Shown: piece after piece, positions 1 through 7,909 of the stretch
How positions within the stretch are numbered: position 1 is the first letter of the stretch
How the letters are laid out: each line of letters starts with the position of its first letter
Notes under the pieces: generated by a model
The model's database searches: none
Told to the model about the DNA's origin: nothing
The model's input: the letters and a program-made list of their open reading frames with translations, nothing else
Position numbers and translations under genes: made by a program
Assembly (NCBI RefSeq): GCF_004123845.1
Contig: NZ_NBDP01000019.1
Coordinates: 310,001 to 374,000, forward strand
DNA length: 64,000 bases
Direction of reading: 5' to 3'
DNA from: Allobosea sp. Tri-44
Lineage (GTDB): Bacteria; Pseudomonadota; Alphaproteobacteria; Rhizobiales; Beijerinckiaceae

Positions 1-52
1 TCGCGAGCAAGGTCGCGAAGCCGATGGCGAGAGCGAGCCGTCCGATCATCAT
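1..52 (-). CDS. Start of an exported protein, truncated by the window edge
   Basis: On the minus strand an ATG at 52 opens a frame reading MMIGRLALAIGFATLLA before leaving the window. A short positive N-terminus followed by a hydrophobic run is what a Sec signal peptide looks like. A GGAG sits about ten bases upstream of the ATG. Only 17 codons are visible, so the mature protein is unknown. It is divergent from the small secreted protein at 253. Confidence 0.5.
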   Translation of the reverse strand, partial: MMIGRLALAIGFATLLA

Positions 53-252
53 GGTGCGGTTTCTCCGTTCAGAGGCAACTGATCCGACGACATCCGGCGC
101 CTGTCGGCAAGCTGCTGCTCACAGGCAACCGAGCGGAGCCAAGCAGTCTTCCGCGATTTTTTTCTGCGAACCGCGCGATTCCGGCCCTGCGACCGACAAG
201 TCCGCAGCATGGCGAGCAGTTCGCCACCCGGCTATCCATTCGGAGAATGAAC

Positions 253-570
253 ATGACCCGCACCAAGAAGAGCTTCGCCGCCGCCGTCGCCGCTTTGGCG
301 CTGGGCGCTTCCGTTTTCGCCACCTCTGACGCCGAGGCCCGCCCGCGCTATCGCGGCGCCGCGATCGGCGCCGGCATCGTCGGCGCGCTCGCTCTCGGCG
401 CCCTTGTCGCCGGCGCTGCCAGCGGCCCGGCCTATGGCTACTATGATGACGGCTATGCCCCGGCCTATGCCTACGGCCCCGCCCCGGTCCGGCGCTGCCA
501 GCTCGTCGACCGCGTCAACTACTACGGCGAATATGTCGGCACCCGCCGCGTCTGCCGCACCTACTACTGA
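253..570 (+). CDS. Small secreted glycine/alanine/tyrosine-rich protein of unknown function
   Basis: A protein of 105 residues with a clear Sec signal peptide (about residues 1-30, ending near DAEA). A Gly/Ala-rich hydrophobic stretch follows, then a Tyr/Gly/Asp-rich region. The C-terminus carries two cysteines and ends in RTYY. The overall shape resembles the glycine-zipper-like small exported proteins common in Hyphomicrobiales, but I do not recognise a defined family. An ATG at 247 is also in frame; I prefer 253 because CGGAG at 241-245 is then correctly spaced. A strong hairpin terminator follows at 605, so it is probably monocistronic. An outer membrane or periplasmic location is inferred. 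Confidence 0.65.
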   Translation: MTRTKKSFAAAVAALALGASVFATSDAEARPRYRGAAIGAGIVGALALGALVAGAASGPAYGYYDDGYAPAYAYGPAPVRRCQLVDRVNYYGEYVGTRRVCRTYY

Positions 571-604
571 GCTTTCAGGGCCTTCCTCCCCGGCCCGACA
601 TCCT

Positions 605-635
605 GGCCCGCCGGTTCGCCCGGCGGGCCTTTTTC
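605..635 (+). terminator. Rho-independent terminator after the small secreted protein
   Basis: A perfect 10-bp GC-rich stem (605-614 with 620-629), a 5-base loop and a run of five T. It ends the transcript from 253 and lies 15 bases from the end of the convergent amidohydrolase. Confidence 0.85.
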
Positions 636-650
636 GTGCTCCTCGCGGAA

Positions 651-2075
651 TCAGCCGCCGGTCGACATGGTCAGCGGCGGCTTCACCTCGGCGGGGACCG
701 GCGAGGTATAGCCGCCATCGGCGGCGACGCGCTTCTGGAAGTCGGCCTTGGCCGCCGCCATCAGCTGGGGATCGGTCAGCACCGCCGCGCCGGTCGCCGC
801 CATCGCCTTCGCGACCTGGACCATCGCCTTGTGCGCGGCCGGCATCTTGCCCTGCGCGACGACCTGCCAGGTATGGAAGGGGGTGCCGATCGCAACCGTC
901 GGCGCGTGCGCCTGCACGGTCGGGACGACCCAGCTGACGTCGCCGACATCGGTCGAGCCGATCGCCGGGTTGCGCGGCGCATCGAGCGGCACGGTGAAAT
1001 CGGCGAGCTCGGCATCGGTCTTCTGCACGCCGATCGCGCGCCAGACGGCGGCGATGTCCTTCTGCGACAGGGTTGCGCGGATCTGGCGAGCGAATTCCTT
1101 GTCGGCCTCGTCGAAATGCGGCGGGCCGAGATCTTCCATGATGTCCTGCAGGGCCTGCTCCAGCGGGCCGTTGCCGACGACGTTGGAAACGGCGCTGACG
1201 ATCTTCATCTCCATCGTCGTCTCGGTCATCAGCGCAGCGCCCTCGGCGATCTTTTTGACGCGGCCGACCAGCTCGAGCATGCCCGGCAGGTCACGGGCGC
1301 GGATCGAGTAGCGCACGCGCGCATGAGCCTGGACGACATTGGGGGCGATGCCGCCGGTGTCGAGCAGGGCGTAATGGACGCGCGCGTCGCTCGGCATGTG
1401 CTCGCGCATGTAGTTGACGCCGACGCTCATCAGCTCGACGGCGTCGAGCGCGCTGCGGCCGAGCTCGGGCGAGGCGGCGGCATGCGAAGCGCGGCCGGTG
1501 AAGATGAAGTCGGCGCGGGTATTGGCGAGCGAGAGCGGCGGGGTGACCTCCCAGAAGCTGCTCGGGTGCCAGGAGATGGCGATGTCGGCATCCTTGAAGG
1601 CGCCGGCACGGACCATGAAGGCCTTGGCGGCGCCGCCTTCCTCGGCCGGGCAGCCGTAATAGCGCACGCGGCCCGGCAGCTTGTTCTCGGCGAGCCAGTT
1701 CTTCATCGCCGTCGCGGCCAAGAGGGCGGCCGAGCCGAGCAGGTTGTGGCCGCAGCCATGGCCGTGGCCGCCGGTCTCGATCTCGCTGTGCTGGGCGACG
1801 CCGGATTCCTGGCTCAGACCCGGCAGCGCGTCATATTCGCCGAGGAAGGCGATGACCGGACCGCCTTCGCCGGCTTCGCCGATCACCGCGGTCGGGATAT
1901 CCGCGACGTTCTCGGTGATCCGGAAGCCCTGATGCTGCAGCTCGGCGACATGCTCGGCGACCGAACGCTTCTCGGTGTAGCAGACCTCGGGAATGGCCCA
2001 GACCCGGTCGCTGAGTTCGATGAAGCGCTGCTTGCTGGCGTCGACCTGACGCCAGAGGTCGTTGCGATTGTCCAT
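651..2075 (-). CDS. M20-family amidohydrolase, AbgB-like (amidase/aminoacylase)
   Basis: This 474-residue protein is a metal-dependent M20-family peptidase/amidohydrolase of the type that cleaves p-aminobenzoyl-glutamate or similar amides in the cytoplasm. Visible motifs are GEYDALPG near residues 79-86, the metal-ligand segment HGHGCGH at 104-110, and CPAEEGG near 145, which carries the catalytic and metal-bridging glutamates. The length fits the AbgB branch (about 480 residues). The frame can be extended to a TTG at 2141, but I chose the ATG at 2075, which starts where family alignments normally begin. It is divergent from the glycosyltransferase at 2210. The true substrate is not shown by the sequence. 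Confidence 0.85.
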   Translation of the reverse strand: MDNRNDLWRQVDASKQRFIELSDRVWAIPEVCYTEKRSVAEHVAELQHQGFRITENVADIPTAVIGEAGEGGPVIAFLGEYDALPGLSQESGVAQHSEIETGGHGHGCGHNLLGSAALLAATAMKNWLAENKLPGRVRYYGCPAEEGGAAKAFMVRAGAFKDADIAISWHPSSFWEVTPPLSLANTRADFIFTGRASHAAASPELGRSALDAVELMSVGVNYMREHMPSDARVHYALLDTGGIAPNVVQAHARVRYSIRARDLPGMLELVGRVKKIAEGAALMTETTMEMKIVSAVSNVVGNGPLEQALQDIMEDLGPPHFDEADKEFARQIRATLSQKDIAAVWRAIGVQKTDAELADFTVPLDAPRNPAIGSTDVGDVSWVVPTVQAHAPTVAIGTPFHTWQVVAQGKMPAAHKAMVQVAKAMAATGAAVLTDPQLMAAAKADFQKRVAADGGYTSPVPAEVKPPLTMSTGG

Positions 2076-2209
2076 GTCTCGTCTCGCTGGAGGGGAATGC
2101 TCGGCCTCTTTCTCGCAAGCGCTGCGCCTTGCGTCCAGCAACCGCAGGGCATGGCGGCCCTGCCTCTCGGCTTTCTTATGCGCTTGCTTTTCGGCGCGGC
2201 ATCGGCCTG

Positions 2210-3373
2210 ATGCGCGGCATGGCCCGCCAGAAGCTGCTTTTCGTCGCTACCGAGGATTGGTTCTTCGCCTCGCATTTCCTGCCGATGGCGCGGGCTGCCG
2301 GCGAGATGGGGCTCGACGTCGCCGTGATCGCCAGGGAGCGCAACCACAGGCGCGCGATCGAGGCGACCGGCGCGCGGCTGATCGCGCTCGAAGCGGAGCG
2401 GCGCTCGCTCTCGCCGGTGGCGCTGGTCAAGCAGGTGATGGCGCTGAAGCGCCTGATCGAGCGGGAACGCCCGGACATCCTGCATTGCATCGCGCTGAAA
2501 CCGATCGCGCTCGCCGGTCTTGCCGGCCGGCTCGCCGGGGTCGAGCGGCGGGTCTACGCGCTGACCGGGCTGGGCTTTCTCGGCGCGCGCGAGGGTGCCG
2601 CTGCCGATGCGGCGCGGCTGGCGGCGCGGTTTTGGCTGCGCGAGGCCATCGACGGGCCGCAGGTGCGCTTCCTGTTCGAGAATCCCGACGATCCGCTGAC
2701 GCTCGGGCTTGATCCGGCCGATGCATCCAAAGTCGCCATCGTCGGCGGCGCCGGAGTCGATCCGCTGATCCTGATGCCCGAGCCGATGCCGCTACAGCCG
2801 CCGCTCAAGGTCGCGCTCGTCGCCCGCATGCTTTGGTCGAAGGGCGTCGACCTCGCGGTCGAGGCGGTGACGCTGGCGCGCAAGCAGGGCGCGCGCGTCG
2901 AGCTGACGCTGCACGGTGCGCCCGATCCCTCCAACCCCAAGGCGGTGCCGGAGGCGACCTTGCGGGAATGGTCGGCGCGGCCAGGCATCACCTGGGCCGG
3001 GCCGACGCGCGACATCGAGGGCGTCTGGCGGGGGCACCATGTCTGCTGCCTGCCCTCGCGCGGTGGCGAGGGCCTGCCGCGGACCTTGCTGGAAGGCGCC
3101 GCCTGCGGGCGGGCGCTCCTGACCACCGACGTTCCCGGCTGCCGCTCTTTCGTCCGCAGCGGCCAGGACGGCTTCGTCGTGCCGGCGAACGACATTGCCG
3201 GGCTGGCGCAGGCGCTGATGACGCTCGCCGCCTCGCCCGGCCAGGTCGAGCGCATGGGGACGAGTGCGCGCGAGCGTCTGCTCGCCGGCTATACCGAGCG
3301 CGACGTGATGGACGGGGTGAAGGCGCTCTACCGGTCCCTGCTCGGGCAGCACCAGGCGGATCTGGTCGCGTGA
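2210..3373 (+). CDS. Glycosyltransferase, family GT4-like (GT-B fold)
   Basis: A 387-residue sugar-nucleotide-dependent glycosyltransferase, probably acting on a cell-surface polysaccharide or lipid at the inner face of the membrane. The N-terminal half (KLLFVATEDWFF, then a Rossmann-like acceptor domain) and the C-terminal half (VARMLWSKGVD, then SRGGEGLPRTLLEGAACGR near residue 290) are typical of group 1 enzymes. The E-x7-E-like donor site falls in that last segment. ATG codons at 2210 and 2219 are both possible; upstream in-frame starts would run into the promoter region shared with the divergent amidohydrolase. Its stop overlaps the GTG of the following methyltransferase, indicating translational coupling. 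Acceptor and donor are unknown. Confidence 0.8.
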   Translation: MRGMARQKLLFVATEDWFFASHFLPMARAAGEMGLDVAVIARERNHRRAIEATGARLIALEAERRSLSPVALVKQVMALKRLIERERPDILHCIALKPIALAGLAGRLAGVERRVYALTGLGFLGAREGAAADAARLAARFWLREAIDGPQVRFLFENPDDPLTLGLDPADASKVAIVGGAGVDPLILMPEPMPLQPPLKVALVARMLWSKGVDLAVEAVTLARKQGARVELTLHGAPDPSNPKAVPEATLREWSARPGITWAGPTRDIEGVWRGHHVCCLPSRGGEGLPRTLLEGAACGRALLTTDVPGCRSFVRSGQDGFVVPANDIAGLAQALMTLAASPGQVERMGTSARERLLAGYTERDVMDGVKALYRSLLGQHQADLVA

Positions 3374-4041
3374 GCGAGGTGGACGCGGGAAGCGACCGGC
3401 TCGCCTTCATCCGCCTCCATACAAGGCTGCTGCCGGTGCCGCATGCGCCGGAGATCTCGCTTCATGTCGCTGAAGAGGCGACCGAGCTCTGGCAAAAGAC
3501 CGAGGATGAGCTGGCGACGATCGGATTGCCGCCGCCATTCTGGGCTTTCGCCTGGGCCGGCGGGCAGGCGCTGGCGCGCTACATCCTCGACCACCCCGAG
3601 GTTGTCAGCGGCCGGCGTGTGCTCGATTTCGCCAGCGGCTCCGGCCTTGTCGCCATCGCAGCGGCCAAGGCGGGGGCGACCCAGGTGATCGCGGCCGATA
3701 TCGACGCTTTCGCCGCCGCGTCGATCGGACTGAACGCTGAAGCGAACGGGGTTAGCGTCGAGGCTCGTCTCGACGATCTCGTCGGTCTCGATGACGGCTG
3801 GGACGTCATCCTCGCCGGCGACATCTGCTATGAGCGCGAGCTCGCGGCGCAGGTGATCGACTGGCTCTCTAGCCTGTCGCAGCGTGGCGCGACCGTGCTG
3901 ATCGGCGACCCCGGCCGCAGCTACTTGCCCAAGGACAGGCTCGTCGAGGTCGCGACCTATCAGGTGCCGGTGACGCGGGCGCTTGAGGATGCCGAGATCA
4001 AGAAGAGCTCGGTGTGGCGGCTGGCGGGCGAAAGGCGCTAG
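3370..4041 (+). CDS. Class I SAM-dependent methyltransferase, ETF-beta lysine methyltransferase-like
   Basis: A 223-residue seven-beta-strand methyltransferase. The SAM-binding motif I is VLDFASGSGLVAIAAAKAGA around residue 77, followed by the acidic loop AADID and the motif LAGDICYER. The opening WAFAWAGGQALARYILDHP segment is shared with the METTL20/ETFBKMT and PrmA-related group, which methylates lysines of electron-transfer flavoprotein beta or ribosomal protein L11. I favour an ETF-beta type on resemblance alone. Start is a GTG whose GTGA overlaps the glycosyltransferase stop, so the two genes are co-translated even though their roles look unrelated. Confidence 0.75.
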   Translation: MSEVDAGSDRLAFIRLHTRLLPVPHAPEISLHVAEEATELWQKTEDELATIGLPPPFWAFAWAGGQALARYILDHPEVVSGRRVLDFASGSGLVAIAAAKAGATQVIAADIDAFAAASIGLNAEANGVSVEARLDDLVGLDDGWDVILAGDICYERELAAQVIDWLSSLSQRGATVLIGDPGRSYLPKDRLVEVATYQVPVTRALEDAEIKKSSVWRLAGERR

Positions 4042-4058
4042 ACGGCGGAGGCTCCCGC

Positions 4059-4274
4059 TCAGGTGACCCGGCTCGGCGCTTTCTCCGGGGGAATGCCGTC
4101 TTTGATGACGCTCCTGAGTTGATCCCGCAATTCGGGGGTATCCTGATGCCCGTGAACCTTGACGGCATGCTGGATGGCCGCCTCCAGCAGTTCGCCCTCG
4201 GTATCGGCGCCGATCGCGATTGAGCAGTTCATCTCGCTCGGGAATTCGCGGCAGTCGATGAATTTGCGTCCCAT
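4059..4274 (-). CDS. DUF1059 family small protein
   Basis: A protein of 71 residues beginning MGRKFIDCREFPSEMNCS, which is the recognisable start of the DUF1059 family. Function is unknown; it has no signal peptide or membrane segment and contains two conserved-looking cysteines (CREF and MNCS). The ATG at 4274 is preceded by GGGAGG at good spacing, which rules out the longer TTG start at 4334. It converges on the methyltransferase with an 17-base gap. Confidence 0.8.
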   Translation of the reverse strand: MGRKFIDCREFPSEMNCSIAIGADTEGELLEAAIQHAVKVHGHQDTPELRDQLRSVIKDGIPPEKAPSRVT

Positions 4275-4498
4275 GGCATCCTCCCGATTGGAAGATCCAG
4301 CCCCCTTCAGGTCGAAGGGCTGCTTGGCCGACAATACGCCCAGGCGCGATTGCGCAAAAGCGAAACGCAGCCCGAAGATGGCGGTAATCGTGACTATTCG
4401 GTCTAGTGCGCCATCGACCGTCGGGCTCGGAATTGAGACGAGAGAAGAGCCTGCGCTGCCGACACGGCAGCGCAGGGATCAGTTCTAACGCCGTCGCC

Positions 4499-5209
4499 TC
4501 AGGCCGCCAGTACGACCACCTTCGTCTTGACCGGCGTGTTCGTGTACAGATGGATCATGTCCTGCGTGAGCAGGCCGATGCAGCCGCTGGTGATGCCGTT
4601 TCCGATCGATTCCGCGTCGAGGGACGCATAGATCGTGTAGAGCGTGTAGGCGCCGTTCTGATAGAGATGGAGCGTGCGCGCGCCGAGGGGGTTGTCGAGG
4701 CCGCCCGGCATGCCGCGGGCATATTTGGCGGCTTCCGGCTGGCGCTTGATCATCTCCTTGGGCGGCGTCCAGGTCGCCCATTCGGACTTGCGCCCGACAT
4801 AGGCGTCGCCTGTCCAGCGGAAGCCGTCGCGGCCGACATTGGCGCCATAGCGGGTCGCGTTTCCGCCGTCCTCGACGCGATAGACATAGTAATTGCCGGG
4901 ATCGACGATGATCGTGCCGGGCGCTTCCTTGGTCTCGTAGCGAACGGTCTTGCGGAAATATTTCGGATCGACATAGGTGACATCGATCGCCGGGATCGGG
5001 AACTTCTCTTCCGGCACCGGTCCATAGAGCTTCTGCGCCTCGGCGAGGCTCATGCCGTCGGAGGTTGCGCAACCGCCGAGCGCCAGCGCGCCGAGACCGG
5101 CGGCCGAACCGGCCAGGAAGGAGCGGCGGCCGATGAGGCCCGCCCGGCGCCCGAGCAGGGCGATCTCGTGCATCTTGCGGGCATCGGCATTGCTATCGTC
5201 GATGATCAT
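4499..5209 (-). CDS. YkuD-fold L,D-transpeptidase homologue, Tat-exported lipoprotein-like, altered active site
   Basis: A 236-residue protein of the ErfK/YbiS/YkuD family, whose members cross-link peptidoglycan peptides in the periplasm. The N-terminus has a twin-arginine motif (GRRSFL) and then LGGC, a possible lipobox. The C-terminal catalytic region aligns with the family, but the usual IHGT is IYAS and the usual SSGCIR is TSGCIG. The cysteine remains while the catalytic histidine and the arginine after the cysteine are gone. It may be inactive as a transpeptidase or use different chemistry. Start: ATG at 5209 has CAGGA close upstream; an earlier ATG at 5263 has none. No operon partner is evident. 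Confidence 0.8.
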   Translation of the reverse strand: MIIDDSNADARKMHEIALLGRRAGLIGRRSFLAGSAAGLGALALGGCATSDGMSLAEAQKLYGPVPEEKFPIPAIDVTYVDPKYFRKTVRYETKEAPGTIIVDPGNYYVYRVEDGGNATRYGANVGRDGFRWTGDAYVGRKSEWATWTPPKEMIKRQPEAAKYARGMPGGLDNPLGARTLHLYQNGAYTLYTIYASLDAESIGNGITSGCIGLLTQDMIHLYTNTPVKTKVVVLAA

Positions 5210-5350
5210 GTTCCTGGACTTCCCATGTCCTGCTGCCCGGCGAGAGACTACGCTGGCATGCATCCGTTGAACGTCTCGGCTGGACCGAGATTGCCGTCAC
5301 GCAAGTTGGCTTGCAAGCTCGGGCCTTTACCGTACTAGCGGCTTCACGTC

Positions 5351-6418
5351 TTACGAAATCGCTTCCTTCAGATCCAAGGTCCCCTGCACCCCGATCGCAT
5401 CGTAGTTGCGCTTCAGCCAGCGCTTGGCCGCGGTGCGGCCCATGTCGCGCAGGCTGAGCAAAAAGCTCCATTCGGAATTAAGGCGCGAGGAGGAGGTCAG
5501 CTGCGCCAGCGGCAGGCCGCCGTCGATGCGGTGCATCAGCACGCGCTTGTAGTCGCCGGTCGAGAGCTTGCCGTCGTCGAGCAGGCGGTTGACGAAGTCG
5601 ATGGCGCGCAGTTCGCGCAAGAGCGAGGCGTTGAAGGTGACCTCGTTGAGGCGGTCCTGGATCGCCCGGGCATTGGTCGGCAGGTCGCGACGCTCGAGCG
5701 GGTTGATCTGGACGAGCATGATGTCGTCGCCAGCAGCCTCGTAGAACAGCGGGAAGAGCGGCGGATTTCCCATATAGCCGCCGTCCCAATAGGCCTGCCC
5801 GTCGATCTCGACCGCCTGGAACAGCGCCGGCAGGCAGGCGGAGGCCATCAGGTGGTCGGCGGTCAGCTCCTGTCGGGTGAAGATCTTGATCTTGCCGGTG
5901 CGGACATTGGTTGCCGAGATGAACAGGTTGACGTCGGCGCAGCCCTGGACCTTGTCGAAATCGATCAGGTCGGCGATCACACCGCGCAGCGGATTGATGT
6001 TGAGCGGGTTGACGTCATAGGGGCTGGCCACCTTCGACAAAAGCTCGAACCAAATCAGCCCCGGCGGGCGCCCATCCGTCCAGGCGCCGAGCATGGTGTC
6101 GAGCAGCGAGCGCTCCGAGCCGCCATATTTGCCGTCGACGCTGATCCGGCGCCAGAAATTCTCCAGCGCGGTGCGGGCGCCATCGCTGCCGCCGTCGAGC
6201 CAGCCCTCGGTCAGCACCACCGCGTTCATCGCGCCGGCGCTGGCGCCGGTCATCGCCTCTATCGCGAGGCGGCCATCGGAGAGGATCGCGTCAAGCACGC
6301 CCCAGGTGAAGGCGCCGTGCGCGCCCCCGCCCTGGAGCGCGAGGTTGACCGACTTCTCGGCTTTCGGCCCCGCCAGGCCTTTGACCTGCGGGACCTTGCG
6401 CTTCCTGCGGCCGGTCAC
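5351..6418 (-). CDS. Patatin-like phospholipase/esterase
   Basis: A 355-residue hydrolase of the patatin family using a Ser-Asp dyad. GGGAHG at residues 30-35 is the oxyanion hole, GASAG at 58-62 places the nucleophile at Ser60, and DGGY at 212-215 supplies the aspartate. No signal peptide is seen, so it should be cytoplasmic or granule/membrane associated. Start is a GTG overlapping the bdhA stop (GTGA), so the two proteins are made together. That pairing suggests a role in lipid or polyhydroxybutyrate turnover, but this is inference from context; the family mostly contains lipid acyl hydrolases. Confidence 0.85.
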   Translation of the reverse strand: MTGRRKRKVPQVKGLAGPKAEKSVNLALQGGGAHGAFTWGVLDAILSDGRLAIEAMTGASAGAMNAVVLTEGWLDGGSDGARTALENFWRRISVDGKYGGSERSLLDTMLGAWTDGRPPGLIWFELLSKVASPYDVNPLNINPLRGVIADLIDFDKVQGCADVNLFISATNVRTGKIKIFTRQELTADHLMASACLPALFQAVEIDGQAYWDGGYMGNPPLFPLFYEAAGDDIMLVQINPLERRDLPTNARAIQDRLNEVTFNASLLRELRAIDFVNRLLDDGKLSTGDYKRVLMHRIDGGLPLAQLTSSSRLNSEWSFLLSLRDMGRTAAKRWLKRNYDAIGVQGTLDLKEAIS

Positions 6419-7200
6419 GCGGCGGTCCAGCCGCCGTCCATCGGCAGGGTCGTGCCGGTGATCGACTTCGCTGCATCGGTGCAGAGGAAGACGGCGAGCG
6501 CCGCGACCTGCTCGACGGTGACGAACTCCTTGGTCGGCTGGGCCAGCAGCAGCACATCGTTGATGACCTGCTCCTTGGTCAGGTTGCGCGCCTTCATCGT
6601 GTCGGGGATCTGCTTCTCGACCAGAGGCGTCCAGACATAGCCGGGCGCGATCGCGTTGACGGTGATGCCATTGGTCGCGACTTCCAGCGCCACCGTCTTG
6701 GTGAAGCCGGCGATGCCGTGCTTGGCCGAGACATAGGCGCTCTTGAACGGCGAGGCGACGAAAGCGTGGGCGGAGGCGGTATTGATGATCCGGCCCCAGC
6801 CCTTTGCCTTCATCTTCGGCAAAGCGGCGCGCGTGGTGTGGAAGGCCGAGGACAGGTTGATCGCGATGATCTGGTCCCATTTCTCGATCGGGAACTCGTC
6901 GACCGGGGCGACATGCTGGATGCCGGCATTGTTGACGAGGATGTCGATGGCGCCGAACTCCTTCTCGGCCTCGGCGACCATGGCGGCGATCTCATCGGGC
7001 TTCATCATGTTGGCGGCCGAGTAGCGCGCCTTGACCTTGAAATCGACCTCGATGCCGGCGCGCTCCTTCTCGATCGCGTCCGCGTCGCCGAAGCCGTTGA
7101 TCACGACATTGGCACCCTCGGCGGCGAGTGCGCGGGCATAGGCGAGGCCGATGCCGGAGGTGGAGCCGGTGATGAGGGCGGTACGATCCTTGAGGAACAT
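6415..7200 (-). CDS. bdhA: D-3-hydroxybutyrate dehydrogenase
   Basis: A 261-residue short-chain dehydrogenase that oxidises D-3-hydroxybutyrate to acetoacetate with NAD, the step that returns PHB monomers to central metabolism. It shows TGSTSGIG at 11-18 (cofactor site), NNAG near 90, the catalytic serine in NTASAHA, and YVSAK for the Tyr/Lys pair. The segment VWTPLVEKQIPDTMK is characteristic of this enzyme rather than generic SDRs. The length matches the family (about 260). ATG at 7200 is preceded by CAGGAG. It is first in a two-gene unit with the patatin-like hydrolase. Confidence 0.92.
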   Translation of the reverse strand: MFLKDRTALITGSTSGIGLAYARALAAEGANVVINGFGDADAIEKERAGIEVDFKVKARYSAANMMKPDEIAAMVAEAEKEFGAIDILVNNAGIQHVAPVDEFPIEKWDQIIAINLSSAFHTTRAALPKMKAKGWGRIINTASAHAFVASPFKSAYVSAKHGIAGFTKTVALEVATNGITVNAIAPGYVWTPLVEKQIPDTMKARNLTKEQVINDVLLLAQPTKEFVTVEQVAALAVFLCTDAAKSITGTTLPMDGGWTAA

Positions 7201-7317
7201 GGGGCGGCTCCTGACATTTGGCCTGAGAACGCTTAACTTACCGGCGAAGGCTGGCATTGCGCCAGCGAGGGGGCGTCGGTCACCAGGACGGTGCCCGATG
7301 AGCTATTGCAACGCAAC

Positions 7318-7845
7318 ATGACGAAAATGCAGCCTGCAAGCGACCATCACGACCACGCGCATGGCCAATGCCAGCACGCCCACGACCATTCGCGCCACGC
7401 CGCCACCGGCCTGGCGCGCGCCGAGGCGGTCTGCCGCGAGCGTGGCCTGCGACTGACGCCGATCCGTCGCAAGGCGCTGGAGGCACTCTATGGCGACCAC
7501 AAGCCGGTCGGAGCCTACGACCTCGCCGACCGGATCTCGCCGCCGGGCGGGCGCAGGCTGGCGCCGATCTCGATCTACCGGGCGCTCGACTTCCTGGTCG
7601 AGCAGGGCTTCGTGCATCGCCTGAGCTCGCGCAATGCCTTCATTGCCTGTCCGCATGGCCATGGCGCCAACGAGACGGTCGCCTTCCTGATCTGCGAGGT
7701 TTGCGGCGGCGTCGACGAGGATGCCTCGCCGGCGATGCGCGCCGCGATCAAAGGCATGGCCGAGGGCCGGCGCTTCCAGACCTCCTACCAGGTGGTCGAA
7801 ATCGTCGGGCGCTGCGAGCACTGCCGCGACGCTGCTGTGGCTTGA
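7318..7845 (+). CDS. zur: Fur-family transcriptional repressor, Zur-like (zinc)
   Basis: A 175-residue Fur-superfamily regulator. The N-terminus is strikingly histidine-rich (about nine His in the first 30 residues). A winged-helix domain follows ([36 protein letters not shown]). Two CxxC pairs (CEVC, CEHC) build the structural zinc site expected in Zur. The AFIACPHGH segment also fits the metal-sensing domain. Zur assignment rather than Fur/Mur is by resemblance and by the His-rich tail. A GTG at 7291 could extend it; I prefer ATG at 7318. ispG follows 64 bases later on the same strand. Confidence 0.8.
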   Translation: MTKMQPASDHHDHAHGQCQHAHDHSRHAATGLARAEAVCRERGLRLTPIRRKALEALYGDHKPVGAYDLADRISPPGGRRLAPISIYRALDFLVEQGFVHRLSSRNAFIACPHGHGANETVAFLICEVCGGVDEDASPAMRAAIKGMAEGRRFQTSYQVVEIVGRCEHCRDAAVA

Positions 7846-7909
7846 CGCCCTTGCGGCAAGGGCGCAGTTCAGCGGCGATGCGTTCCCGGCCAAGAATCCG
7901 GATCATTTC

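Noticed and set aside
636..2210. 524-residue plus-strand frame opposite the amidohydrolase
   Set aside because: Low-complexity Arg/Gly/Asp-rich translation typical of the antisense of a high-GC gene; the minus-strand frame has full M20 motifs.
7201..7317. Zur box upstream of zur
   Set aside because: The AT-rich segment near 7305-7317 is not a convincing palindrome.
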